A DNA stretch of 64,000 bases from Streptococcus infantis (GTDB lineage Bacteria; Bacillota; Bacilli; Lactobacillales; Streptococcaceae). The position numbers were made by a program, and so were the translations under genes. This document shows, piece after piece, positions 44,957 through 52,154 of this stretch. The stretch is taken from assembly GCF_019929665.1 (NCBI RefSeq), contig NZ_JAHZPZ010000001.1, positions 496,001 to 560,000 on the forward strand, in the 5' to 3' direction. Under the pieces are notes generated by a model. That model ran no database searches. It had not been told where the DNA came from and was given only the letters and a program-made list of their open reading frames with translations. The number at the start of each line of letters is the position of its first letter. Positions within the stretch are counted from its first letter, which is position 1.

Positions 44957-45928
44957 TTATAGTCGTTCTACTTTTATTCCTTGACTCTTAAAAATATCCT
45001 CAACTTGTTCAAAATTACTAGTCATAATTGTCGCTTTCTTCAGATTTGGAAACTGTTGCAGTTCTTTAAGACTAACTTCATTTAGATCGAAACTATCATC
45101 TTCACCGTCCCACTGAGGTATCAGATTCATATAAATCTCGTTACCTCCATCCATATCGATTTCTTGAACTTGTTCAGCATATTTCTTAGGTATAGGAAGA
45201 TTTATCATGTAATCAAGTGCTGGCTGAATAATCTCCATACTTTCTGTGTCGATGTTCAACTCACTGGTTTCCTCTGCAAAGTCAAAAATATTAAAAACAG
45301 GTTTCAAAACCTCTAAATCATACATTAAAACCTGGATAATAGCTAGTTTAAAATTTATATTTTCAAAGGAAAGCAGTTCTTCGTCAGTTTCTTTTAACTT
45401 GTAACTTTCCCGTTCACGCTTTATCTCTGGAAAATAGGAAATAGAAAGTGTGTCTGTGATTGTCTCTGTAATTCCTTTAAAATTTGCTCCATAAGGAGTC
45501 CATAAAATAAGGTTAAAATCCCCTACTCTATGCCTATCAGAAAAGAAATAAGGAGATTTTCCATCTGATAATACCACAGCTTGACATGGTTGCTTTGGCA
45601 ATTCTTTCTCTCCAGTCATAGATTTTACAACATCGCCATAGTAGAGGAAAACAGTAGAAATCAAATGTTCCTCATCAATGTATGTTTTAGATTTTTTTAA
45701 ATGATTTTTAATCGAAAATGAATGTTCAAATACAATACCAATATTGTCATAAATGTATTTAATAAACTTATTATCTCTTTTGACAACCTGATCAGGCTTC
45801 CCCAATACAGCTTCAATATCTTTCAAGGACATAGGAAAAGTTAAACTGGTTCCGTTAATAATCATTGAATTGTTGTGGAGATTGATTTCAAGTTTTTTGT
45901 GTGTTGCTTTCTTAAAAAAATTAAACAT
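44957..45928 (-). CDS. Hypothetical protein, DUF7738/DUF6892-like
   Basis: 323 residues, no signal. N-terminal LEINLHNNSMIINGTSLTFP and a GKPDQVVKRDNKFIKYIYDN block resemble DUF7738; the C-terminal ELQQFPNLKKATIMTSN resembles DUF6892. Such genes occur in polymorphic-toxin/immunity patches of streptococci and related bacteria, but no toxin is next to it here. A 270-base gap without genes separates it from the lipid kinase. Confidence 0.6.
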   Translation of the reverse strand: MFNFFKKATHKKLEINLHNNSMIINGTSLTFPMSLKDIEAVLGKPDQVVKRDNKFIKYIYDNIGIVFEHSFSIKNHLKKSKTYIDEEHLISTVFLYYGDVVKSMTGEKELPKQPCQAVVLSDGKSPYFFSDRHRVGDFNLILWTPYGANFKGITETITDTLSISYFPEIKRERESYKLKETDEELLSFENINFKLAIIQVLMYDLEVLKPVFNIFDFAEETSELNIDTESMEIIQPALDYMINLPIPKKYAEQVQEIDMDGGNEIYMNLIPQWDGEDDSFDLNEVSLKELQQFPNLKKATIMTSNFEQVEDIFKSQGIKVERL

Positions 45929-45942
45929 ATTACTACCTTTTC

Positions 45943-46089
45943 TTAAGTTTCTTCCAGATAAATTTTGACCGCTTGGTATTCCTGTTCTTTAGCATAGGCA
46001 AACACCTCTGAGGGTGAAATGCTCACATCATAATCCAAGTTTTTTTCACTACCAGATGTTGGATTAATAATCACCATCATTTTATTCAT
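45943..46089 (-). pseudogene. Chimeric 48-residue frame: lipid-kinase N-terminus fused to another tail
   Basis: The ATG at 46089 starts MNKMMVIINPTSGSEKNLDY, almost the first 20 residues of the lipid kinase at 43805-44686. The frame then switches to VSISPSEVFAYAKEQEYQ and ends KIYLEET at 45943. The tail looks like the end of a different protein. It is a recombination scar; whether it is translated is unknown. Confidence 0.6.
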
Positions 46090-46226
46090 ATATCATTCTC
46101 TTTAAAGATATGGCAAAATTTCTAGTAACTGACTATATCATTTGTGCTATTGAAACTCCATCTATAAGCTTTCAGGATCACATTCAATAACTCATTAAAA
46201 AGATTAAAGCTACAATGGTTTAACTC

Positions 46227-46592
46227 CTACACATCTTTCTTAGATAAAGTCACATAGTCTGTCAAGTACAAAACTCCTGAAACTAAAGCTAATATACTAG
46301 AAAAGTAGGAAAAAAAGGGAATAAATCCTAGAATGGATGCAGTAAACAAAAACTGATAGGTTTTATTATTGACTTTTGAGTTCTCATCATGGAGAAAAAA
46401 TGCCAGAAAAGCCAAAATTAGCAATATAAAACAGGTGAAATAGACCATATTTCTCAAATCAGGAACTTCAACAAACCGAGAGATTAAATAGAAAATTTTT
46501 CCCCCATCTTTATCAGAAGAGGCATAAACAATCACATAAAATCCAATGATGGCACTAATTCCGTTTATGAGTAATAATTTTTTTGATTTCAC
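46227..46592 (-). CDS. Hypothetical four-helix membrane protein
   Basis: 121 residues with about four hydrophobic segments (LLLINGISAIIGFYVIVYAS; MVYFTCFILLILAFLAFFLH; TASILGFIPFFSYF; ILALVSGVLYLTDYV). No known family. Lies between the chimeric scar and a possible immunity gene. Confidence 0.6.
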   Translation of the reverse strand: MKSKKLLLINGISAIIGFYVIVYASSDKDGGKIFYLISRFVEVPDLRNMVYFTCFILLILAFLAFFLHDENSKVNNKTYQFLFTASILGFIPFFSYFSSILALVSGVLYLTDYVTLSKKDV

Positions 46593-46617
46593 TATTTATT
46601 AAACCTTTCTATTATAC

Positions 46618-47088
46618 CTAAAATGGAAGTACACCAGCCATCAAACCTTGAGCAATAAAACAACTATTATTTTGGAAGTCTGAAAAATAGGTATTACTGA
46701 TAAAATTGTATAGTTTATCAACCGGTCTTTTGTACCAATCCTTGTATACATATTCCATCTTATAAATCAGCAAGGGTTTTCCATCTTGGCTATAGCCCTT
46801 AAAAGTTATCGAAAATACATCTCTATAACCAATAATTTTATCCTTCTTATTTGAATTGTTCCCCGTTCTATATTGTTCAAAATCAATAAGATGCGTATAG
46901 AGCGTGAGTTTTGACAGAGCTTTTTCTGACAGTTTTTGACTATGTTCAAAGGAGATTATTCCACGATTACTAGATTCTTGGTAAGACAGTTCAGAGGTCA
47001 TCAAATTACACTTAAAATAACCAATAATTTAACATCCACAATAGATAATAAATTCAAATTTTGAAAAATATTCTTTATCCCAAATCAT
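46618..47088 (-). pseudogene. TipC-like immunity gene with an in-frame stop
   Basis: From an ATG at 47088 (GGAGAAATAAG upstream) the frame reads MIWDKEYFSKFEFIIYCGC, meets TAA at 47029-47031, and continues in the same frame to 46618 with no other stop. The 128 residues after the Met at 47004 (MMTSELSYQESSNRG...; YRDVFSITFKGYSQDGKP; ending QGLMAGVLPF) resemble TipC-type immunity proteins that block type VII LXG toxins. Either translation starts at about 47004, giving an N-terminally short protein, or the gene is dead. Family call is tentative. Confidence 0.4.
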
Positions 47089-47180
47089 CTTATTTCTCCA
47101 ACCCTACAGCTTGCTAGAAATTATGTTTAAACTCACCAATCTACATTAAGACGAAAAAGATTTTCTTCGATACAAGGTTT

Positions 47181-47213
47181 TTACTCTTTTACCAGCAAAG
47201 CTACTCACTCACG
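47181..47213 (-). repeat. Fragment of a rum 3' end (copy E)
   Basis: Minus strand reads RE-stop-VALLVKE-stop, like the end of the intact methyltransferase ([10 protein letters not shown]). The left flank TACAAGGTTTTTAC is shared with the other copies at 51.7, 54.4 and 59.8 kb. Confidence 0.65.
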
Positions 47214-47228
47214 AGGAATTTAATTTGA

Positions 47229-47795
47229 CTATTGCATTTCTTCTATCGCTTCTTCCACATATCCCTCTACATCTTCAAACTCTACAAATATTGGATCTAA
47301 GTGACATAAAAAGTGCCAATCTTTGGCGTCTTTCTTTCTGTAGAGAATTGCTTCGCCGTCTTCACTTCCGAAAAAGCTTCTGTCAACTTCATATCCTTTG
47401 TTTTCTAAGAAAGCTTTTGCCTTGCGGAAGTTAGATTCTCTGGCTTCGACATAGGCTTTCACTTCATCGTTATTCACGACATAAGCATCTACTTTTGTAG
47501 CTCCTTCGATCATTTTATCGTTTTTAAGGGATAGATTCGAAATTTCTTTCCAAATAATGTCCACATTTTCCTCAGAATTAAACGATAATCTAGATAAAGG
47601 GACAATATTTCCGTTGAAGATAATCTCCATATAATCCGGAAGATTTTTTGGATTAAAATACTCCACTTCAAAACTATCTTCTTTTTCTAAAGTATATCCA
47701 GGTATTTTGGCTACAAATTCTTTCCCTTCTTCTAAAGTCTCAAATATGACTAAATCCTTTGAATAATTGTTTTGGTACAATTCTAATAGATACAT
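47229..47795 (-). CDS. Hypothetical acidic protein
   Basis: 188 residues from the ATG at 47795 (GGAAGG upstream). Acidic, no signal or membrane segment (YLLELYQNNYSKDLVIFETL; ATKVDAYVVNNDEVKAYVEA). It fits neither a known enzyme nor a structural family. Its size and acidity are like immunity proteins. Immediately right of a rum 3'-end fragment, so part of imported DNA. Confidence 0.6.
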   Translation of the reverse strand: MYLLELYQNNYSKDLVIFETLEEGKEFVAKIPGYTLEKEDSFEVEYFNPKNLPDYMEIIFNGNIVPLSRLSFNSEENVDIIWKEISNLSLKNDKMIEGATKVDAYVVNNDEVKAYVEARESNFRKAKAFLENKGYEVDRSFFGSEDGEAILYRKKDAKDWHFLCHLDPIFVEFEDVEGYVEEAIEEMQ

Positions 47796-47906
47796 CATTA
47801 ATCCTTCCAATATTTGAAAAACCAACCGAGATTTAAGCGACTTACAACCTAATTATCTATCCTTAGTATACACATATATTTCATAACGAAGTTATTTAAC
47901 TAAAGT

Positions 47907-48317
47907 TTATCCAGGATCTACATCTATAGAAGTTATTTTGTAATCATCCTCTTGGTATAAAAATTCTAATTGTAGGGTTAAATCTACTAATTCAGAATCG
48001 GAGGTCATCTGATATTCAACAGCAAATCCTGTTTGATCATTAAATTCATAAACTTGTAGTTGAGAATACTCATAAGTCGGATGGAAATTACATTCTACAC
48101 CATATTCATCAATTTTATCAAAATCATTTAATTGTAATGAATCGTCAATATATTCAAGCAACTCTCTTACATCATCAACTTCTGAACCATCAACACAATC
48201 CATAATATCTCTATAATTATTTAGATGAATTGCTCTTAAAATCTTTTTAAGTACTTCAATTACTTTTTCTTCATTTTGGTAGTTCTCTTTGTACTCAAAA
48301 TCATCGAATATTCCCAT
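47907..48317 (-). CDS. Hypothetical acidic protein
   Basis: 136 residues, many Asp/Glu (MGIFDDFEYKENYQNEEKV; DVRELLEYIDDSLQLNDFD). No family recognised. Cytoplasmic, size and charge like small immunity proteins. Start after AGGAAGTATTATC. Confidence 0.6.
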   Translation of the reverse strand: MGIFDDFEYKENYQNEEKVIEVLKKILRAIHLNNYRDIMDCVDGSEVDDVRELLEYIDDSLQLNDFDKIDEYGVECNFHPTYEYSQLQVYEFNDQTGFAVEYQMTSDSELVDLTLQLEFLYQEDDYKITSIDVDPG

Positions 48318-48340
48318 GATAATACTTCCTTTTCTAAAAT

Positions 48341-48415
48341 TTAAAATGTTTTTCCTTACTAATTCTCTTACTCGCCAATATAGTATAAATTAAATAACCA
48401 ATAAAAATAACATAG
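48341..48415 (-). pseudogene. C-terminal fragment of a second CPBP protease
   Basis: The minus strand reads VIFIGYLIYTILASKRISKE and then KHFKF-stop, nearly the tail of the CPBP protease at 50819-51571 (AYLIYTILASNRISKEK). About 70 bases are near-identical between 48350-48420 and 50838-50905. The rest of the gene is gone. Confidence 0.7.
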
Positions 48416-48453
48416 CAACCAGTCTTACAACTTACTACTTTTCATATGATAAT

Positions 48454-48945
48454 TTACAAATGTTTTTCCAGCCACTCGATCTTTTTAAAATCCTTATTGT
48501 TATTTTGTTCATTTCGATAGGAGTCTTGAGAAGAAGCTTTGTAGATACTTAGATACTGCTCCAGACTTGGAAGACGAAAAGTGATGCCTTCAATGTGAAT
48601 AAGCTCTATATCCGATTCCGAAACTCCTGCAAAATCGAGTAAGGAATCGATACTTCCAAATTCAACACTCTCTCTATCCTTTTGGAATTCATGCTCATGA
48701 ATATCTATTAAGACGTAGCCTAAGTCTTTCATCACTTTCATTATCTTGTCCCAGTCATAAATTCTGAGATGGTCAGGTGCTTCCCAACCTCTAGGGTCAC
48801 CAGGTACATGAATGTCAATGTCAGACGACCCCCAATTTTCTTTCGTTCTAAACTCCAATCCCAAAGAACCCATCAGTGTCGGTGTAATTCCGACTCGATT
48901 TAAATGGAAACAAATGGTTTTAAATTCTTCAAATAAGAGACTCAT
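48454..48945 (-). CDS. Nucleotidyltransferase-like protein
   Basis: 163 residues. The pattern TLMGSLGLEFRTKENWGSSD followed by IDIHVPG looks like the Pol-beta nucleotidyltransferase core (GS...DxD), as in AbiEii/MNT-type and aminoglycoside-type transferases. The remainder (SLEQYLSIYKASSQDSYRN) is helical. May act as an antitoxin-like or antibiotic-modifying enzyme; nothing nearby decides it. Confidence 0.55.
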   Translation of the reverse strand: MSLLFEEFKTICFHLNRVGITPTLMGSLGLEFRTKENWGSSDIDIHVPGDPRGWEAPDHLRIYDWDKIMKVMKDLGYVLIDIHEHEFQKDRESVEFGSIDSLLDFAGVSESDIELIHIEGITFRLPSLEQYLSIYKASSQDSYRNEQNNNKDFKKIEWLEKHL

Positions 48946-49018
48946 GTTTACTTTAAGCCTTTCATATAAATGTTAGTTTACACTTTAGTTACCTAAATCA
49001 AGATTTAGATAATGTAAA

Positions 49019-49627
49019 CTAGTCAATTTTCTCTATGATATTTCCAAGTTTATCCAATACAAGACATGAATGATCATTTAGTGGAATTATGGGAACATCA
49101 ACAAGTTCTTCAGCTCTATCCTTATTAGCTTTATCATTCCATGAATCATAATGGACACTAATTAAAAACTGACTAAAGACTCCTAATCCATTTTTTATCT
49201 TTATCTGATGATCTGAATTATCATTAGGTGAGACATAGACCTTTTCTCCTAATAATAGGGCTCCTGCAGAAAATCCCATAACTTTCGCACCTTTATTCAG
49301 CATATGATCGATATAATTTTTGAACTGCTGATTGACGTAAGTAGCTAAATACTTTTCCGTATTTCCACCACCGATAATAATTAGATCAGCATCTAGATAG
49401 CTATCAAAATCAATCTGTTCAGTGTCCAAGAATAAGTAATCAGTGTTTAAGTTAGGAAAATGGCTTTGGATAACTTCCGTGTACTTTTTCATATACGGTT
49501 TCCAATTGTCTCGAAAAACTGTAAAAATGACAATTCTTTCGATCTTCCTTGATGACACAATTTTATTAACAATCGTATGGTTCTTTATCGGCGGATTTCC
49601 ACCCATCAAAAAAATTTTTTCGTCCAA
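49019..49627 (-). CDS. Peptidase S51 (peptidase E)-like protein
   Basis: 202 residues of the class I glutamine-amidotransferase-like fold. The Ser nucleophile is in VMGFSAGALLLG near residue 120, and LIIGGGNTEKYLATY near 84 fits the S51 family. In this family it cuts Asp-X dipeptides; the small size and lone setting leave the substrate open. Part of the accessory string. Confidence 0.8.
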   Translation of the reverse strand: MDEKIFLMGGNPPIKNHTIVNKIVSSRKIERIVIFTVFRDNWKPYMKKYTEVIQSHFPNLNTDYLFLDTEQIDFDSYLDADLIIIGGGNTEKYLATYVNQQFKNYIDHMLNKGAKVMGFSAGALLLGEKVYVSPNDNSDHQIKIKNGLGVFSQFLISVHYDSWNDKANKDRAEELVDVPIIPLNDHSCLVLDKLGNIIEKID

Positions 49628-49674
49628 TCTTTCACACTTTCTAAAGATACATAAATTTTGACCACGTTCTGAAA

Positions 49675-50103
49675 TTATAATTTTTTCTTAAAATGAATAA
49701 TTCTATTTGCCTCCTGAAATCCAATATTGAGATGAAATCTTATAGAATCCGTATTCGTTAAAGTACAGTCACTTGCAAATTCCTTGCATCCTTTATTTTT
49801 CACCCATTCCTCACATTTTGTACAGAGATTTTTAGCAATATCCTTTAAACGATATTCCTCGTCGACAATAATCCCTTCTAAGAATCCAACAGGACTATAT
49901 TTACAACCTTCAACATAATCAAATCTGAGTGAACATAGTGCTAGACCTACAATTGTGTCACCTTCAACTTCAGTAAAGATTGCAGTATTTTTGCCATTCG
50001 TATATTTTTTCACTTCATCAATAGCTTCTTTATCGGTCAATTGGGGCCATAATTGTTTCATTAGTTTAGCCGTTTTTATAGAATCTTTTGTTATTCCATC
50101 CAT
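49675..50103 (-). CDS. GNAT acetyltransferase, AAC(6')-like
   Basis: 142 residues from the ATG at 50103 (GGAGGAACATCAAT upstream). GNAT fold with VGFLEGIIVDEEYRLKDIAK near residue 73 and the C-terminal EFASDCTLTNTDSIRFHLNI then GFQEANRIIHFKK, a pattern of aminoglycoside 6'-N-acetyltransferases of the AAC(6')-I type. Whether it acts on aminoglycosides cannot be told from sequence. Confidence 0.8.
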   Translation of the reverse strand: MDGITKDSIKTAKLMKQLWPQLTDKEAIDEVKKYTNGKNTAIFTEVEGDTIVGLALCSLRFDYVEGCKYSPVGFLEGIIVDEEYRLKDIAKNLCTKCEEWVKNKGCKEFASDCTLTNTDSIRFHLNIGFQEANRIIHFKKKL

Positions 50104-50191
50104 ATTGATGTTCCTCCGCAAATTACAGGCAAATGTTTCGAATCATGCTGTTACTTTGTTACTCATTGATTGATACCAATACCATCCCCTT

Positions 50192-50240
50192 CTACTTTTC
50201 GATGTCTCAGATCGGACAAGCAGTGGTACGGTCTCAGCAT
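50192..50240 (-). repeat. Fragment of a rum 3' end (copy D)
   Basis: Minus strand HAETVPLLVRSETSKS, a decayed version of the HVETVSLLVRAEASEK end seen at 51828-51884. The stretch at 50104-50350 has no gene otherwise. Confidence 0.6.
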
Positions 50241-50350
50241 GAAACGAGTGAACACTAATTATGCCAGGTAGTCTTGTCTGTTCTATAAACTTTTTAATGA
50301 TAGCATAAGGTTATCGTTAAATGGTATTACCTAGACAAACTGAGATTTTA

Positions 50351-50671
50351 TTATTTCTTTTTCTTTGGTTTTGGTGCAGGTAACTCATCATACATTGAAT
50401 TAAATAAGCCGGTCAAATATTCTTTGTTGTCAACATCATCTACCAATAGCATTTCCTTTGCACCTTCATACGGCGATTCGTATTCTCCATTCGGCATATA
50501 CGCTATTGCAGATTTGACAGGCTTCACTAAAAATCTATCATCATAAATTCCACCCATGATTTTTCCTCGATAATAAATTATATACTCACCCATCATCGCT
50601 CTATATGATATTTCTTCTAACTCGGACAATTGTTCTAAAATGAAATCTAAATATTCTTTACTTGAAGCCAT
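50351..50671 (-). CDS. TfoX/Sxy N-terminal domain protein
   Basis: 106 residues. The TfoX-N pattern YRAMMGEYIIYYRGKIMGGIYDD near residue 22 is clear; the tail is Pro/Lys-rich. Only the N-terminal domain is present, as in many Firmicutes copies. Links to competence regulation exist in proteobacteria but not here. Confidence 0.82.
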   Translation of the reverse strand: MASSKEYLDFILEQLSELEEISYRAMMGEYIIYYRGKIMGGIYDDRFLVKPVKSAIAYMPNGEYESPYEGAKEMLLVDDVDNKEYLTGLFNSMYDELPAPKPKKKK

Positions 50672-50692
50672 TTTTGCTATCTCCCTTAATTA

Positions 50693-50820
50693 CTAAAATT
50701 TCAATAGTCCATTTTCATCAAATTGAAAATTAAGTCCCCCAAGAAACCTCCCAATAATATCCATCTAAATCTGAAAAATATTCGTAATATCCACCCCAGA
50801 AAAGTCCCTGTGGCTCTTTT
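50693..50820 (-). pseudogene. C-terminal fragment of a VOC (glyoxalase-like) protein
   Basis: Minus strand KEPQGLFWGGYYEYFSDLDG then YYWEVSWG, typical of the end of VOC proteins. A frameshift in the GGGGG run then leads to LNFQFDENGLLKF. The N-terminal part is missing; it abuts the CPBP protease gene. Confidence 0.7.
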
Positions 50821-51571
50821 ACAATTTTTCCACCTGCTTTTCCTTACTAATTCTATTACTCGCCAATATTGTATAAATTAAATAAGCAATAAAAATGATA
50901 ATAAAAATAACATTAATTTTTAACACAAAATAGAGATTTAACAAATTTGCGAACGCATGAAATAATATACAGTATCCCACAGATTTCGTTTGACGGTAAA
51001 GAAGCCCTAAAACAAAACTTAAAAATAATGTATATATAAAAAATAGAATAAAAGGAAATCCTTGATGACTTTCTCCAACTATAAACCATAAAGGCAGATG
51101 CCATATTCCCCAAATTGATCCTACAATCAAATTAGATTGCCAATAAGTATATTTTTTATCAAGTAACGGCTGTAATATTCCTCTCCATCCTAATTCTTCA
51201 TGTCCACCACCAAAAAAAATTAGTTGTATAAAGAATAATGGCATCAGATAAATTGATACTTCATTTAATTCTAAGGAAGATACAGAAAATAGTATCAAAA
51301 TTGCTAACAAATGAATAATGAAATAAATACTACTATTTTTTCTTTTATTAAATACAAAATGTTTAAATTTTATATTATTCCTTTTCAAATAAAAGCCACT
51401 TGCAATAGCCGGACCAAGTGCACCTACTATATGTAACATTCTCCCTATAAATGTTTCTAATCCTAAAATATGAGATTGCGTAAAGATGGAAAGAATCCCC
51501 CAAGCTATATAAGTAATACCAAATGTACAATAAAGATAATTTTTTAAATTCTTTTTGTCAATTTCTGTCAT
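50819..51571 (-). CDS. CPBP family intramembrane metalloprotease
   Basis: 250 residues, about seven membrane helices. The CPBP/Abi (PF02517) active-site motifs are visible: EELGWRGILQPL near residue 125 (EExxxR), SIWGIWHLPLWF near 152 and ILFHAFANLL near 203. Such proteases mature bacteriocins or give self-immunity, and others act in signalling. No bacteriocin precursor seen next to it. A fragment of a second copy is at 48341-48415. Confidence 0.88.
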   Translation of the reverse strand: MTEIDKKNLKNYLYCTFGITYIAWGILSIFTQSHILGLETFIGRMLHIVGALGPAIASGFYLKRNNIKFKHFVFNKRKNSSIYFIIHLLAILILFSVSSLELNEVSIYLMPLFFIQLIFFGGGHEELGWRGILQPLLDKKYTYWQSNLIVGSIWGIWHLPLWFIVGESHQGFPFILFFIYTLFLSFVLGLLYRQTKSVGYCILFHAFANLLNLYFVLKINVIFIIIFIAYLIYTILASNRISKEKQVEKL

Positions 51572-51670
51572 TTTATCTTCCTAATCCTGATATTCTATGT
51601 TTAATAATTTTTTACTGCTTCTTAGTTGCTCTCGATTATAACTACCTATATTCTATCACAAAAACACAAA

Positions 51671-51751
51671 AAAAGCCTTACAATCAAGGCTTTTCATTAT
51701 TGATTCACACCAAGCTTTCTAGGCTTTTACGAGCAAAGCTACACACTCAAC
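51671..51751 (-). repeat. Terminator hairpin plus rum 3'-end fragment (copy C1)
   Basis: AAAAGCCTT/AAGGCTTTT (51671-51694), then the minus strand VECVALLVKA-stop (51719-51751). Same order as at 54.4 and 59.8 kb. Confidence 0.75.
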
Positions 51752-51827
51752 GGTTCTCTGTTGCCGTATCGTTTCGTCGTAAACTCCTTACTCTACGACA
51801 GCTATCCCATGGGCAGATCGTCTGCTT

Positions 51828-51884
51828 CTACTTCTCTGATGCTTCAGCTCGTACAAGCAGTGATACCGTCTCAACATGTGGTGA
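51828..51884 (-). repeat. Fragment of a rum 3' end (copy C2)
   Basis: Minus strand PHVETVSLLVRAEASEK-stop, a second, different version of the methyltransferase end 90 bases from copy C1. Together they look like stacked attachment-site remnants. Confidence 0.75.
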
Positions 51885-51957
51885 TAGAGTTCTTATATAC
51901 TGATGGACAAGGTAAGAAAAAGTAATTTTAGAATTTTAATGTGGAAATAAATAATAA

Positions 51958-52119
51958 CTATAGTAATACCAAACTTTCTAAATACTCTTCAGTAATCGGT
52001 TTTGTACTCTAGTTTATAAATAAGAAATTCTGAACTGCATGTAAGCTTTTATAAATTCCAGAGTCTAATCCTTTCTGAATATTTAATGGAATTTCTATAG
52101 TAACTTGATTTGATGACAT
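51958..52119 (-). pseudogene. Small frame after the GmrSD gene, interrupted by a TAG
   Basis: The ATG at 52119 (AGAGGTAGG upstream) gives MSSNQVTIEIPLNIQKGLDS and ends NFLFIN at TAG 52009. The same frame continues STKPITEEYLESLVLL to 51958. It starts 36 bases past the GmrSD stop, so it was probably co-transcribed with it. No family recognised. Confidence 0.5.
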
Positions 52120-52154
52120 AATTATAACCTACCTCTTAATTCTATCGTTCTAGT

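Noticed and set aside
51671..51694. AAGCCTT hairpins at 51.7, 54.3 and 59.7 kb as tRNA pieces or CRISPR repeats
   Set aside because: They are single terminators that always follow a rum 3' end, are not regularly spaced and have no tRNA features.
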